From the NCBI RefSeq assembly GCF_016587355.1, contig NZ_BNJF01000002.1, positions 310,001 to 374,000 of the forward strand: a stretch of DNA of 64,000 nucleotides. The letters are read 5' to 3'. Below the pieces are notes generated by a model. That model made no database searches. It was not told the origin of the DNA and worked only from the letters and a program-made list of their open reading frames with translations. Each line of letters starts with the position of its first letter. Position 1 is the stretch's first letter. Positions 1 to 8,418 of this stretch are shown piece after piece. The DNA is from Ktedonospora formicarum (lineage in GTDB: Bacteria > Chloroflexota > Ktedonobacteria > Ktedonobacterales > Ktedonobacteraceae). The translations under genes and the position numbers were made by a program.

Positions 1-240
1 TTCCCACTCGCCGGACGCATATGTTACACTGCCATGAAAATTACGGCGAACGTCCAGCAGAGCTGCTGCGAAGAGTTCATTGAGGCCCTTATCCATAGCG
101 AGCTGCCACTCATCAAAGTTTGCAAAGGCTGGCTACGTTCCAGCAGATGCCCTCCTGGCAAAAAGCCAGCATCAAATAGGGCCTTCCCCTTGATCTGAAC
201 CAGTACGTTAGAATTAAGCCAGGAGAATCCCATTTAACAA
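1..240 (-). pseudogene. Decayed gene fragment at the left edge
   Basis: Two minus-strand frames look like parts of one protein. The frame nearer position 240 reads 'FDAGFLPGGHLLERSQ'. From about position 130 a second frame reads 'NFDEWQLAMDKGLNELFAAA', then 'DVRRNFHGSVTYASGEWE', and stays open to the window edge. A stop and a frame change separate them. The tail vaguely recalls glycosidase-like proteins in which a helix is followed by a 'vTYASGxWE' strand, but I cannot name the family firmly. Either this is a pseudogene or a gene with a frameshift; the downstream part lies outside the window. Confidence 0.35.
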
Positions 241-352
241 TCACAGGCGGATAAAGCTCAATCAAATCATGAATGACCAAGTAGACATTCTGGCTCACAC
301 AACCTTCACGTTCTCGTAGCTGACATCTCGAATAAAGGAGGGAAATTATACT

Positions 353-679
353 ATGGCTCTTTATATGGTGCAGATGACGTATACCTCTGAAACCTGGACT
401 ACACTTGTAAAGAACCCTCAAGACCGCACCATTCCTAGCAGAGATTTAGTACAGAAGTTAGGTGGAAAATTGCTTGGTTTGTACTATTCTCTGGGGAAGT
501 ATGATGGTATGGTGCTTTTTGAAGTTCCCGATGACATTACTGCTTCTGCGGTGAGTCTGGCTGTCAAAGCTTCGGGGATTATGAAGGTAAATGAGATCAC
601 CAGGCTGTTTACGATGGATGAAGCTCTAGAGGCCATGCGAAAAGCTGGAGGCGGTCAATTCTCAGTCCCAACCAGCTAA
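353..679 (+). CDS. GYD domain-containing protein
   Basis: A 108-residue protein matching the GYD family, small cytoplasmic ferredoxin-like-fold proteins of unknown function. Visible family features are the N-terminal strand 'YMVQMTYTSETW', the central GYD-type turn (here 'SLGKYDGMVLFEVPDD') and the following helix 'ITASAVSLAVKASG'. A strong Shine-Dalgarno sequence (AAAGGAGGG) lies about nine bases before the ATG, which fixes the start. The length of about 100 residues is normal. It stands alone: a hairpin at 818-851 separates it from the next gene. No substrate can be inferred. Confidence 0.85.
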   Translation: MALYMVQMTYTSETWTTLVKNPQDRTIPSRDLVQKLGGKLLGLYYSLGKYDGMVLFEVPDDITASAVSLAVKASGIMKVNEITRLFTMDEALEAMRKAGGGQFSVPTS

Positions 680-817
680 GCTCACCAAGCGCCAGGCCTT
701 GTTTCCATCAAATTGCTCATTGTCTGGCTAAACGCATTAGTGTCAACACCATCTCGAAAAGAAGTATTCAACTTCTTGGTTGTTATGGACGTAAAGTATA
801 TAAGTCAACAAATCAAA

Positions 818-851
818 TGACCGTTCATTCTTCAAGAAGAATGAACGGTCA
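818..851. terminator. Perfect 15-bp hairpin after the GYD gene
   Basis: The arms TGACCGTTCATTCTT (818-832) and AAGAATGAACGGTCA (837-851) pair perfectly around a CAAG loop. It sits 140 bases after the GYD stop codon. There is no T-run after it on the plus strand, so it is either an atypical terminator, an mRNA-stabilising hairpin or an operator-like palindrome. Confidence 0.45.
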
Positions 852-860
852 AGGAGGCAA

Positions 861-896
861 ATGCAATATCGATCATATAGAATATTACACTGTTAA
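861..896 (+). CDS. Possible 11-residue leader peptide
   Basis: Directly after the hairpin, AAGGAGG is followed at ideal spacing by ATG and an 11-codon frame (MQYRSYRILHC) ending in TAA. It lies 43 bases before the small membrane protein gene. A strong ribosome binding site in front of such a short frame suggests a leader peptide or a decayed gene start. No homologue is recognised and chance is a fair alternative. Confidence 0.25.
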   Translation: MQYRSYRILHC

Positions 897-939
897 GTCA
901 CCTCTGATTTAGACTCTTCTCAGGAGGGCTGCAAAAAAT

Positions 940-1257
940 ATGGACCATATTCGGCGCTTACTTTGGAGGTATTTGGGCATCACGCTCGACCGAAAGACAA
1001 AACTTGTAGCCAGTATCGTCATACTTGGTATCGGAGGAGTGATTGGTTTTGGCATTGGATTTGCGGTTACGCATGCCTCCTTTTTCTTATTCATGACGCT
1101 TGTGTGCGGGTCTGTCGCTGGCTTATTTGGCATTGGAGGCAGCTATAATGCGATGGACTGGGGCCTGAGCAGCAAAGAGGAACGTCGACGGATTGAGGAA
1201 GAGATCGCGCTGAAACAGATGCGTAGAAGAGCTCGCGACAAGCATTTTGAGCCGTAA
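940..1257 (+). CDS. Small two-helix membrane protein
   Basis: A 105-residue protein, family not recognised. Residues 21-43 and 47-68 form two Gly-rich hydrophobic segments (for example 'VILGIGGVIGFGIGFAV'), so it is probably an inner-membrane hairpin with both ends in the cytoplasm. The N-terminus is basic and the C-terminal 30 residues are highly charged ('RRRIEEEIALKQMRRRARDK'), likely a cytoplasmic helix. A ribosome site CAGGAGGG precedes the ATG. The second half of a possible regulator or scaffold cannot be read from sequence; no neighbour gives a clue. Confidence 0.7.
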   Translation: MDHIRRLLWRYLGITLDRKTKLVASIVILGIGGVIGFGIGFAVTHASFFLFMTLVCGSVAGLFGIGGSYNAMDWGLSSKEERRRIEEEIALKQMRRRARDKHFEP

Positions 1258-1747
1258 AAGATTTTTCTATCAAGAAATACGCCCGTGGTCCCACATCTTG
1301 AAGAGCAAAGCCCCAAAGAGAGCAGAAGCAAGAGCAAAATATTCGTTTAATCGCGAAAGCTGCGGCTCTTAGTCACCTCATTGTCAAAAACCAAGAAATC
1401 CCCATTTGTGGTGTATAATAGATGCCTCGCCGCCCACATTCCCCAAAAAGATACATCTCACGCACACACTCAATGTAACATCATTGTGTGCTTCTTATCT
1501 ACTCAATAGATGCTCAAGAATAAATACCCAAAACAGGACAGAAAGAGTTGATACGCGCCCTTCTTTGTTCTGCCTTTCGGTGGAATCCTCGTGACGTCAC
1601 CCAGACCAGTTGGAGAACTTAATGCGATTATATGGACATGACCAGCATTTTATTACAGAGACCCATGAGCAAAGATAATAGACAATACCATCTTAAACAT
1701 CCTTATCAGGCCCAGCGTATCTTTCTGAGGAAAGGGGTTTTTATTTT
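1258..1747. other. Non-coding stretch
   Basis: No convincing reading frame on either strand. The sequence holds short A/C-rich stretches and an isolated TATAAT (near 1414) without a usable -35 box. It may be leader sequence of the decayed WD40 gene that follows. Confidence 0.5.
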
Positions 1748-2733
1748 ATGCGCATGCGTCTTTATGCAAAAGAGTTGAAAAAACTGTGTACTGTCTCATC
1801 TTATCTGGTATATGTTTAGTGGCTCTATTCAGCGGAGGTTCATTTAGGGGAATACCAAAAGCAAATGCCGGCGCAGATGTTCCTAACAGTATTGGACAAA
1901 CAAAATACACCTATTCGAATCAACCAAACGGTATCAACTGCGTTGCCTGATCACCCGATGGACGCCGTGTGCTTTCCGAGAGCTATGATGCACGTTCCTG
2001 GAACGCCTTTACTGGTTCTGATGAGACGACCTATGACTGGCCTGACGATTTTAACGGCATTCTTGGCAATTGTGCCTTCTCCTCGAATGGCTCAAAGGTC
2101 GCGATAGTTGGCGACCTTTGAGCCATTCGAGGCTACTACAGGAAGGCACTTGCATACATTACGTTATAACCCTAAATCCCTTGATGGGCCTACTATCATT
2201 TTCGCGCTGGCTTGATCTCCTGATGAGCGCTATCTCGCAACAGCACGACGCTACAACGATCCAAATTTCGCCAATGTTGTCATTTGGGACATTAAGCGAC
2301 AAAGCATTGTAGCCGAACTAACTGGACACAATGATGTCATCTTCGATCTTGCTTGGTCTCCTGATGAACGCAATCTCGCTTCATCGAATTTTGATAGCAC
2401 CGTACGCATCTGGGATGTCGCGCTCGCCAGACTGTCAATGTCTATACTGGTCATTCGTCCGATCCATGGTTCCCACATCCAGTCAAAAGTCTGGCCTAGT
2501 CTCAGAGAATGGTTTCACCCATTGAATTAATAGCAAATCTGGTCACCGGGTGCCATTTTGATGGGAAAGTATGCTGCCGTACGAGAGCAGGCGATTTAAA
2601 GCTATTTGCGAGTCCGTCTCACCTTGAACACGCTATCTCTGTATTTCGCGGTTATAACAAGAGTTCGTTCTTGCCCTGTCCCAATTTGCTAGCAAGTGCA
2701 CCAGAGAATACATTCTCTAGGATCCATATTTGA
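1748..2733 (+). pseudogene. Decayed signal-peptide WD40-repeat protein
   Basis: AGGAAAGGGG precedes ATG 1748. The frame starts MRMRLYAKELKK; adding one base at the A6 run (1778-1783) joins it to a signal peptide ('LILSGICLVALFSGG', then 'KANAGAD') and to WD40 sequence 'SPDGRRVLSESYDARSWNA'. Further along, 'SPDERYLATARRYNDPNF', 'VVIWDIKRQSIVAELTGHND' and 'LAWSPDERNLASS' are clear WD40 units. Three of the conserved Trp codons of the 'AWSP' motif are now stops: TGA 1948, TGA 2213, TAG 2497. There is another frame change near 2430 and a fold-back hairpin at 2081-2132. The ancestor was an exported WD40 protein akin to those at 2961-6476 and 20168-21355. Confidence 0.85.
2081..2132. repeat. 22-bp perfect inverted repeat inside the pseudogene
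   Basis: The arms 2081-2102 and 2111-2132 are exact reverse complements (beginning CCTCGAATGG) around an eight-base loop. A weaker second match (GTGCCTTC at 2072, its complement at 2142) flanks them with an eight-base insert on the right side. This looks like a fold-back duplication of WD40 coding sequence that broke the gene. Confidence 0.85.
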
Positions 2734-2779
2734 TTACACAGCTTTTATGCGTTAAAATAAACAGTTAGCGTGTGTTGCT

Positions 2780-2808
2780 TTGCGCGTAAAGTTGTGGTGT
2801 ACTACAAT
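2780..2808 (+). promoter_or_regulatory. Candidate sigma-70 promoter for the STAND-WD40 gene
   Basis: TTGCGC (2780-2785) and TACAAT (2803-2808) are 17 bases apart and lie about 150 bases before the start of the large gene at 2961. The boxes match four and five of six consensus bases; this is a prediction only. Confidence 0.3.
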
Positions 2809-2960
2809 AGTATTAGCAGAGTTAAACGCCAAACTCGGCATGCGATATGAGCATCAGTGCATTTGTGAATTAAGAGGCATGGTCCTATCGCAAGGGACAT
2901 GATAGCACTCATTTGTCGCCTAAGAAATCTGTTTGAGAGTACAAAGGGAGTTATCTCTTT

Positions 2961-5900
2961 ATGACAGGCGAGTTTGTCTTACCTGAAGACCTGGATCTCA
3001 ATGAAATTTTTATTGGCCGTGAGCGACAATTAAATGATTTTCGTTTCTACCTGGAGAGATGGAAACGTTCAATAAACCTCTCTTCTGTTTCTCCTCTTAC
3101 CATGCCTCCCGCCCCTAATAACAAGATCCAGAGCTTCTTCGTGTTCCTGTATGGACGTGGTGGTTTTGGGAAAAGCACATTGCTCAGGCATTATCGTGAG
3201 ATCGCGCTGGAATATGAAAATGAATTGCAAGTTGGTGAGATTGTGGACTGGGAGTTTGCTGCCCAGAATAGACGCGCACTCTTTAATGTAACTGATCGTG
3301 AAAATATTGATGCATATCAATATTACAACCTGCTCTATAAAAGAATCGCTTCCGCATTAGGGAAGCAACGCCGAGAATTCAGTAATTTTCGTAAGGCGCA
3401 GCAGGCAGCGACAGGGGCCAGGAAACAGGCATACGAAGTCCTGGATCAGCTACAACAGGATGAGAGTTTTGCCTGGCTGCGCGGTCTTGGTCTCGCACGA
3501 GACGCGCTTTTGACACTCTTATCCGTCGCTACCTCTACCAATTCCCTCGAAGGGCTTAGTATCCTCTTCAGCAACGAACTGGTGCGCGAGAAAACTGGAG
3601 AGTTTATTGAGTCAGGAGCCAGAATAGGGAAAGAGCAATGGGAGCGGTTGCGCAAGCATCTGGAAGAGCGGATAGAAGATGATCTAAGCGGCTACCTGGA
3701 TGCTCCATTGCAACTAGGTCTGGCGTTGGGGAAAGATCTGGCCCACCTCTCAAAGCAACACCCTATACTCATATTCTTCGATACGTATGAAGAGATTGAT
3801 GAAGGCGATAAACTGCTACAGATCTGCATAGGGGCCGCTGGCAATAGGGTCGGCTGGATACTATCAGGGCGAGATAACTTATGGTCAGGTCTGACGCAGC
3901 GGCGGCGCTGGCTGGACCCGGAGTATGGCTATCGCGAACTTGTGCATCCAGATCTCAGTGTAGTAGTGGACTTTAGCGCTGATGGCGTCGGAGACTTTGC
4001 TCTGAGTGATATCGAGGAATACTTCAACATTCTGTGCCAAAAGACAAATACGCCATGGCCCACAAGAGATGCCCAGAAGAATGCAACACGAATTCTCAAT
4101 GTCACGCAGGGCGTTCCCCTGGCCGTGAAAATTGCCGCCAGCCTATATCTTGAAAAACCTGATATGGAGCTTATCACAAAGGGCATCGATAGCAGGCGCG
4201 AAATCGTTGAGCAGATGGTCGAGCGCTACCTTATCCATACGCGCTCTAATCCTTCTGATCGTACACGCTTGTACGGCCTTGCTCTGCTCAGGCGTATCGA
4301 AGAGCCAGACACAGAGTCATCGCTGCTCGCTGCGGCTCTTAATGTTTCTCAGGGATTAGAGACAGAACTGAGCCGCCTCCATCGTCGCTACGGTTTTATC
4401 TTTACTAAGCATGGGCAACCTGCGCTACATCAAGAGGTGCGCCACTTTCTGCGCCTCTGGTTACTACAAAATCGTGCCAGATCAGAGGTAATGGACGTCA
4501 TCAAGCGCTTACGCTCTGTTATTACGAAGCAATTACAGGACAGAGAGAAGCAGTACACCTATAGTAACCTGCGTCAACGTATGGGAGATCATAAGTGGAG
4601 ACAACTCTACCTGGACTATGCCGAACTGGAATTATGGTTTAATCCTACGGAAGGCGTAAAATCCCTCCTCCCATTTATGTACGCTGCCAGTATCTATCAG
4701 CGCGAAACCAATCGCGAAGCCAGCCAATTAGGGCGATTCTTTGAAAACGCCATGAGTGAACCAACCCGTTCCTACTGGGATTGGGCTGACCAATGCCTTG
4801 TATTCAGCCATAGCCTCCAGCCGCTTCGTGATGAGTTTACAAGTTTACGCCAACTGGTCAGACTTGTGAGTGAGAAAAAAGTTGCCTTCCCCACTCCACT
4901 ACCCGCTTACAGTATGGAGCTTGAGGCCGCCCTGTGGTGGCGGCTGGCCGAAGCATATCAGAGTAGCGACATCCGCGAAGCTATTTCCTGGTATAGGAAA
5001 GCCAGACGCCGCCTCCCCAATGAGGGGGAACTACATAAGGCGCTTGAAGATGCTATTAACGGGCAGAACCCCCTTCCCACCTCTCCACGTACCGTAAGCG
5101 ACTTCTTACAATTAGGTCGAGAACTAGTATTACAAAATAAACCAGATACCGCCATTAAATATTTCAATGACGCACTAGAGCGGGACGAAGAGTCGATACA
5201 AGCTTATATCGAGCGCGGCACAGCTTATATGCAACTCAGGGAACATAAACAAGCGCTCAATGACTTCGAGCAAGCATTGAGACTTGATCCCCATAACATC
5301 ACAACCCTGAGGAAGCGAGGCGAGGTCTATGAGGTACTGAATAACCTCTCAGGCGCCGTTACAGACTTTGAAAAGGTTGCCAAACTTGATCCAGGCAACA
5401 AAATCACTGAAGAGAAGCTGCGAGATTTACGCAGAAAAAAGGACGAGCTAGAAAATTTCCGCAAACATGAAGGCACGGTATCAAGGCAAAAATCTAAACG
5501 CTGGTTGCTCATAGCATCTGTTATGTTTGTGGTACTATGCGTAATTGGAGCTTACTTCCTTGTCCCACCGCTGCTTGTCCCACCTCAACCCCAGCTACTC
5601 TCAGCCTATAATGGACATAATGATGTTGTAAGTGGAGTCGCATGGTCCCCCAATGGTAAATATATCGCCTCTGGAAGCTATGATCGAACTGTTCAGATCT
5701 GGGATGCTCAAACCAGGAGACTTATCACAACCTATCACGGTCACACAGAGCTGGTATGGAGAGTGGCATGGTCCCCTGATAGTAAATACATCGCTTCGGT
5801 GGGAAATGATAGGACACTGCAGGTATGGAATGCGATGAATGGAAACCTGCTCTTCGTTGTCAAGCAGGAGAATTTAGCGCATGGGGTTGCATGGAGTCCA

Positions 5901-6476
5901 GATGGTACGCTAGTCGCTTCCTCCAATCTAAGCGGGATTATCAAGGTCTGGAACGTGAACACGCAAAAGCAGGTCTATGAGATCAAATCACATCTCGATG
6001 GAGTACATGGTCTGGCATGGTCGCACAATGGGAGATACTTGGCAGCAGCGAACGAAAATAACACAGTCGACATATGGAATCTAGCAACCCAGACAGCCAT
6101 TTTTTCCTACACGAAAAAGCATCGCACATCTGTCTATTATGTTGCATGGTCGAAAAATGATACATATATAGCCTCGGCAAGCTCAGACAACACATTACAG
6201 GTCTGGAATGTCAGCACAGGCGTTAATCGCTTTGAACCTCGCAAGGATTATCAGGATAGCGTGTGGGGAGTCGCATGGTCCCCTGATGAAAAATATATAG
6301 CGGCTGTATCAAAAGATGGCTCAATACATGTGTATAATGCCCAAAATGGAAACATTGTCGCGCTCTATCAAGGGAATAAAGACAATTATATGACCAGTAT
6401 TTCTTGGGCACCCGATAGTAGACGCTTTGTTACTGGCAACTTTGATGGAGCCGCGCAGGTATGGCAAATACGATAA
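2961..6476 (+). CDS. STAND ATPase-TPR-membrane-WD40 protein
   Basis: An 1171-residue multidomain protein, probably a nucleotide-switched signalling or scaffold receptor. Residues 64-73 carry a Walker A loop (GRGGFGKSTLL), about 269-280 a Walker B strand (ILIFFDTYEEID), then 'LSGRDNLW' (sensor-like) and 'QGVPLAVKIAASL' near 382, the GLPL-type motif of STAND/NB-ARC ATPases. TPR units occupy about 710-815 ('LERDEESIQAYIERGTAYMQ'). A single membrane helix lies at about 847-870. Seven or eight WD40 units fill 880-1171 with recurrent 'VAWSPDxKYIAS' and 'VWN' motifs. Topology inferred: ATPase and TPRs inside, propeller outside. The ligand is unknown. Start supported by AAAGGGAG upstream; an intrinsic terminator follows. 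Confidence 0.9.
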   Translation: MTGEFVLPEDLDLNEIFIGRERQLNDFRFYLERWKRSINLSSVSPLTMPPAPNNKIQSFFVFLYGRGGFGKSTLLRHYREIALEYENELQVGEIVDWEFAAQNRRALFNVTDRENIDAYQYYNLLYKRIASALGKQRREFSNFRKAQQAATGARKQAYEVLDQLQQDESFAWLRGLGLARDALLTLLSVATSTNSLEGLSILFSNELVREKTGEFIESGARIGKEQWERLRKHLEERIEDDLSGYLDAPLQLGLALGKDLAHLSKQHPILIFFDTYEEIDEGDKLLQICIGAAGNRVGWILSGRDNLWSGLTQRRRWLDPEYGYRELVHPDLSVVVDFSADGVGDFALSDIEEYFNILCQKTNTPWPTRDAQKNATRILNVTQGVPLAVKIAASLYLEKPDMELITKGIDSRREIVEQMVERYLIHTRSNPSDRTRLYGLALLRRIEEPDTESSLLAAALNVSQGLETELSRLHRRYGFIFTKHGQPALHQEVRHFLRLWLLQNRARSEVMDVIKRLRSVITKQLQDREKQYTYSNLRQRMGDHKWRQLYLDYAELELWFNPTEGVKSLLPFMYAASIYQRETNREASQLGRFFENAMSEPTRSYWDWADQCLVFSHSLQPLRDEFTSLRQLVRLVSEKKVAFPTPLPAYSMELEAALWWRLAEAYQSSDIREAISWYRKARRRLPNEGELHKALEDAINGQNPLPTSPRTVSDFLQLGRELVLQNKPDTAIKYFNDALERDEESIQAYIERGTAYMQLREHKQALNDFEQALRLDPHNITTLRKRGEVYEVLNNLSGAVTDFEKVAKLDPGNKITEEKLRDLRRKKDELENFRKHEGTVSRQKSKRWLLIASVMFVVLCVIGAYFLVPPLLVPPQPQLLSAYNGHNDVVSGVAWSPNGKYIASGSYDRTVQIWDAQTRRLITTYHGHTELVWRVAWSPDSKYIASVGNDRTLQVWNAMNGNLLFVVKQENLAHGVAWSPDGTLVASSNLSGIIKVWNVNTQKQVYEIKSHLDGVHGLAWSHNGRYLAAANENNTVDIWNLATQTAIFSYTKKHRTSVYYVAWSKNDTYIASASSDNTLQVWNVSTGVNRFEPRKDYQDSVWGVAWSPDEKYIAAVSKDGSIHVYNAQNGNIVALYQGNKDNYMTSISWAPDSRRFVTGNFDGAAQVWQIR

Positions 6477-6546
6477 TCATGTCATTACGATAGCGTTCGC
6501 TTGACTTTTCCCAAAAACTGATGTATATACTTAATGCATCATTTGC

Positions 6547-6578
6547 AAAGGGTCACGTATTGTGGCCCTTTTCTTTTT
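6547..6578 (+). terminator. Intrinsic terminator of the STAND-WD40 gene
   Basis: AAAGGGTCAC (6547-6556) pairs with GTGGCCCTTT (6562-6571), one G-U pair, loop of five, followed by a T-rich tail (TTCTTTTT). It lies 70 bases after the stop codon. Confidence 0.85.
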
Positions 6579-6770
6579 GCCTTCGAGACAGCCTCTCTTC
6601 ATCCCAATCATAACCCTCTACCTGCCATCTCGCCTTGAGACAAGGTGGACACCTCCTGATCTGCATGCGACAATGAGTATGCATATAACACCGAGAGCTT
6701 GCTTATCCATGGTGAGAAACATGCCCTATACAACAGCATACCTGGAAAAGGGCAAGATAAACAGTGAAAA

Positions 6771-6779
6771 GATTGTGCA
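6771..6779. repeat. Target site duplication, left copy
   Basis: GATTGTGCA directly outside the left IS end; the identical nine bases lie directly outside the right end at 8442-8450. Confidence 0.9.
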
Positions 6780-6802
6780 GGGTGTAGTTCATTTTTTTGC
6801 AA
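6780..6802. repeat. Left terminal inverted repeat of the IS
   Basis: 23 bases beginning GGGTGTAGTTCATTTTTT; exact reverse complement of 8419-8441. Confidence 0.93.
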
Positions 6803-6880
6803 GCGCCATCATGGATGCAGGGAGGGCAAGAGATGATACAATAGAAAGCAAGAGCAGAAGCCAAACAAGGAGGTTGCCAC

Positions 6881-7243
6881 ATGGGACATTCCCCGCTCGC
6901 AGACGTCTGGCGTGCGCTGAGTGCAAGCGTCTTTGAAGAGATGGAAGGCTGGCGCCAAGAGCACCCCCAAGCCACCTTCAAGGAGATTGAAGAGGAACTC
7001 GATGCCCGACTCTCAGGATTGCGCGCCCACATGCTGGTTGACCTGGCCCAGCACAGTGAGAAGCGCGATTGGAGTGGACAAGAACAAGGGCAACGGCCCC
7101 GTTGCCCACACTGTGGCATGCCGTTGCAAGCGCGAGGCAAGCACGAACGGATCCTGAGCACGCAAGGAGGAAAAGACGTCAAGCTCTCACGCAGCTATGG
7201 AACGTGCCCGCAGTGTGGAAGCGGCTTTTTTCCCCCTCGATGA
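6881..7243 (+). CDS. ISKra4-family transposase, upstream frame
   Basis: A 120-residue N-terminal part of the transposase. An acidic helical region (residues 1-65) is followed by two CxxC pairs, 'CPHCGMPLQARGKHERI' and 'YGTCPQCGSGFFP', the zinc-ribbon typical of this family. AGGAGG lies seven bases before the ATG. The frame ends at TGA 7241, straight after a T6C5 run (7226-7236). In single-frame relatives the ribbon runs directly into 'PLDExLxL', which here is encoded in the +1 frame, so a fusion by frameshifting at 7226-7236 is expected. Confidence 0.88.
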   Translation: MGHSPLADVWRALSASVFEEMEGWRQEHPQATFKEIEEELDARLSGLRAHMLVDLAQHSEKRDWSGQEQGQRPRCPHCGMPLQARGKHERILSTQGGKDVKLSRSYGTCPQCGSGFFPPR

Positions 7244-8414
7244 GGAGTTGGACCTGCCCTGCAGTGGGTTGACCCCGCATGCCCATCAGGGACTGCTGCT
7301 CTTGGGAGCCGTTGTCCCATTTGCCCAGGCGGCCAAGCACCTGCAAACGCTGCTGGGCGTGCGCGTGAGCACGAGCACGGTGCGACGGCTCACCGAGGAG
7401 GCAGGAACGTGCCTGCAGCAGTGGCAGGATCAGCAGGCGCATCCTCTGACCGGCTCCTCAAGCCAGGAACCAGTCCATTCCCGCTTGGCACTGGCGACTG
7501 ATGGCGTCTTGGTGCCGATCCGGCCAAAGGAGTGGGCCGAAGTCAAAATGGTGACCATCGCCGAGGTGCGCGAGGGAAAAAAGAAGCAGGTCGCCCACGG
7601 TGAGCATCTCTCGTATTTTGCCCGCTTGAGCGATGCCAACACGTTTGCCGATCTGGCTTCCTACGAGATGCGCCGACGAGGAGTGGAGCGTGCCGGCGAG
7701 GTGGCAGCGCTGCAGGATGGGGCGGAGTGGATTCAGAGCTTCGTGCAAGGGCATCGAGCTGATGCCATACGCATTCTCGATTTTGCGCATGCCGCCCAGT
7801 ATGTGAGTGAGTTGGGGGAACTGGCTCGCAGTCAGGGAGCCGTCCTCTCAGCGTCGTGGTTGCAAGAGCAGTTGCAGACCCTCAAGCAGCAGGGACCACG
7901 CACGGTTCTGGCCACCTTAGAGCAGCTCTGCCTCACGTTTGCAGCCCCAGACATGCACGAGAAGCTGAGGTACCTGCGCAAGCGAGAGGGCCAGATGGAC
8001 TCTCCGACCTATCAACGGGCGGGCTGGCCCATTGGCTCGGGGATGGCAGAGAGTGGCAACAAGCTCGTGGTCCAGGCTCGTCTCAAAGGAGCAGGCATGC
8101 ATTGGAAGCGGGAAAACGTCAATCCCATGCTGGCCTTGCGCACGACGTTGGGCAGCGACCGCTGGCTGCAAGGGTGGCATCTGATTCGGGGAGGCTGGCA
8201 CCAGAGCCGCCAAACGCGTGCAAGCCAGCGGCGAGCAGCAGGAGTGGTCCGAGCTAAGACGCGCTTGTGGCTCACATGGCTGCGCCTGCCTCTGCCTCTG
8301 CTCCTCGCTTGCTTTCCCTCTCCCCCAGCACCTCCGCGTCCTGTTTCCCCCAAAGGGCGCACCCAAGCCCAAAGACGTTGGGGACGCAATGTCGTGCGAC
8401 CATGGGGATCGTAG
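7197..8414 (+). CDS. ISKra4-family transposase, catalytic frame
   Basis: Carries the catalytic part of the transposase, moving the element by DDE chemistry. The true coding portion begins near 7232 ('FFPLDEELDLPCSGLTPHAH'). Candidate catalytic residues are Asp in 'LATDGVLV' (about residue 102), Asp in 'IRILDFAHAAQYV' (about 195) and Glu in 'GSGMAESGNKLVV' (about 285), followed by the family signature 'ARLKGAGMHW'. The ATG at 7197 has no good ribosome site, so expression probably depends on +1 frameshifting from the upstream frame at the T6C5 run. The C-terminal 60 residues are Arg/Pro-rich and poorly conserved-looking. The stop lies five bases inside the right inverted repeat. Confidence 0.9.
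   Translation: MERARSVEAAFFPLDEELDLPCSGLTPHAHQGLLLLGAVVPFAQAAKHLQTLLGVRVSTSTVRRLTEEAGTCLQQWQDQQAHPLTGSSSQEPVHSRLALATDGVLVPIRPKEWAEVKMVTIAEVREGKKKQVAHGEHLSYFARLSDANTFADLASYEMRRRGVERAGEVAALQDGAEWIQSFVQGHRADAIRILDFAHAAQYVSELGELARSQGAVLSASWLQEQLQTLKQQGPRTVLATLEQLCLTFAAPDMHEKLRYLRKREGQMDSPTYQRAGWPIGSGMAESGNKLVVQARLKGAGMHWKRENVNPMLALRTTLGSDRWLQGWHLIRGGWHQSRQTRASQRRAAGVVRAKTRLWLTWLRLPLPLLLACFPSPPAPPRPVSPKGRTQAQRRWGRNVVRPWGS
7226..7236 (+). promoter_or_regulatory. Candidate programmed +1 frameshift site
   Basis: TTTTTTCCCCC followed after four bases by the zero-frame TGA. Skipping one base here turns 'GFFPPR-stop' into 'GFFPLDEEL', the sequence expected of the family. Slippage of polymerase on the same runs would give the same product. 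Confidence 0.6.
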
Positions 8415-8418
8415 GGGG

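Noticed and set aside
1414..1419. TATAAT as a promoter
   Set aside because: The nearest -35-like box is 27 bases away, too far, and no intact gene follows.
6562..6936. 124-residue plus-strand frame across the left IS end
   Set aside because: It crosses the terminal repeat and target duplication and has no ribosome site; it cannot predate the insertion.
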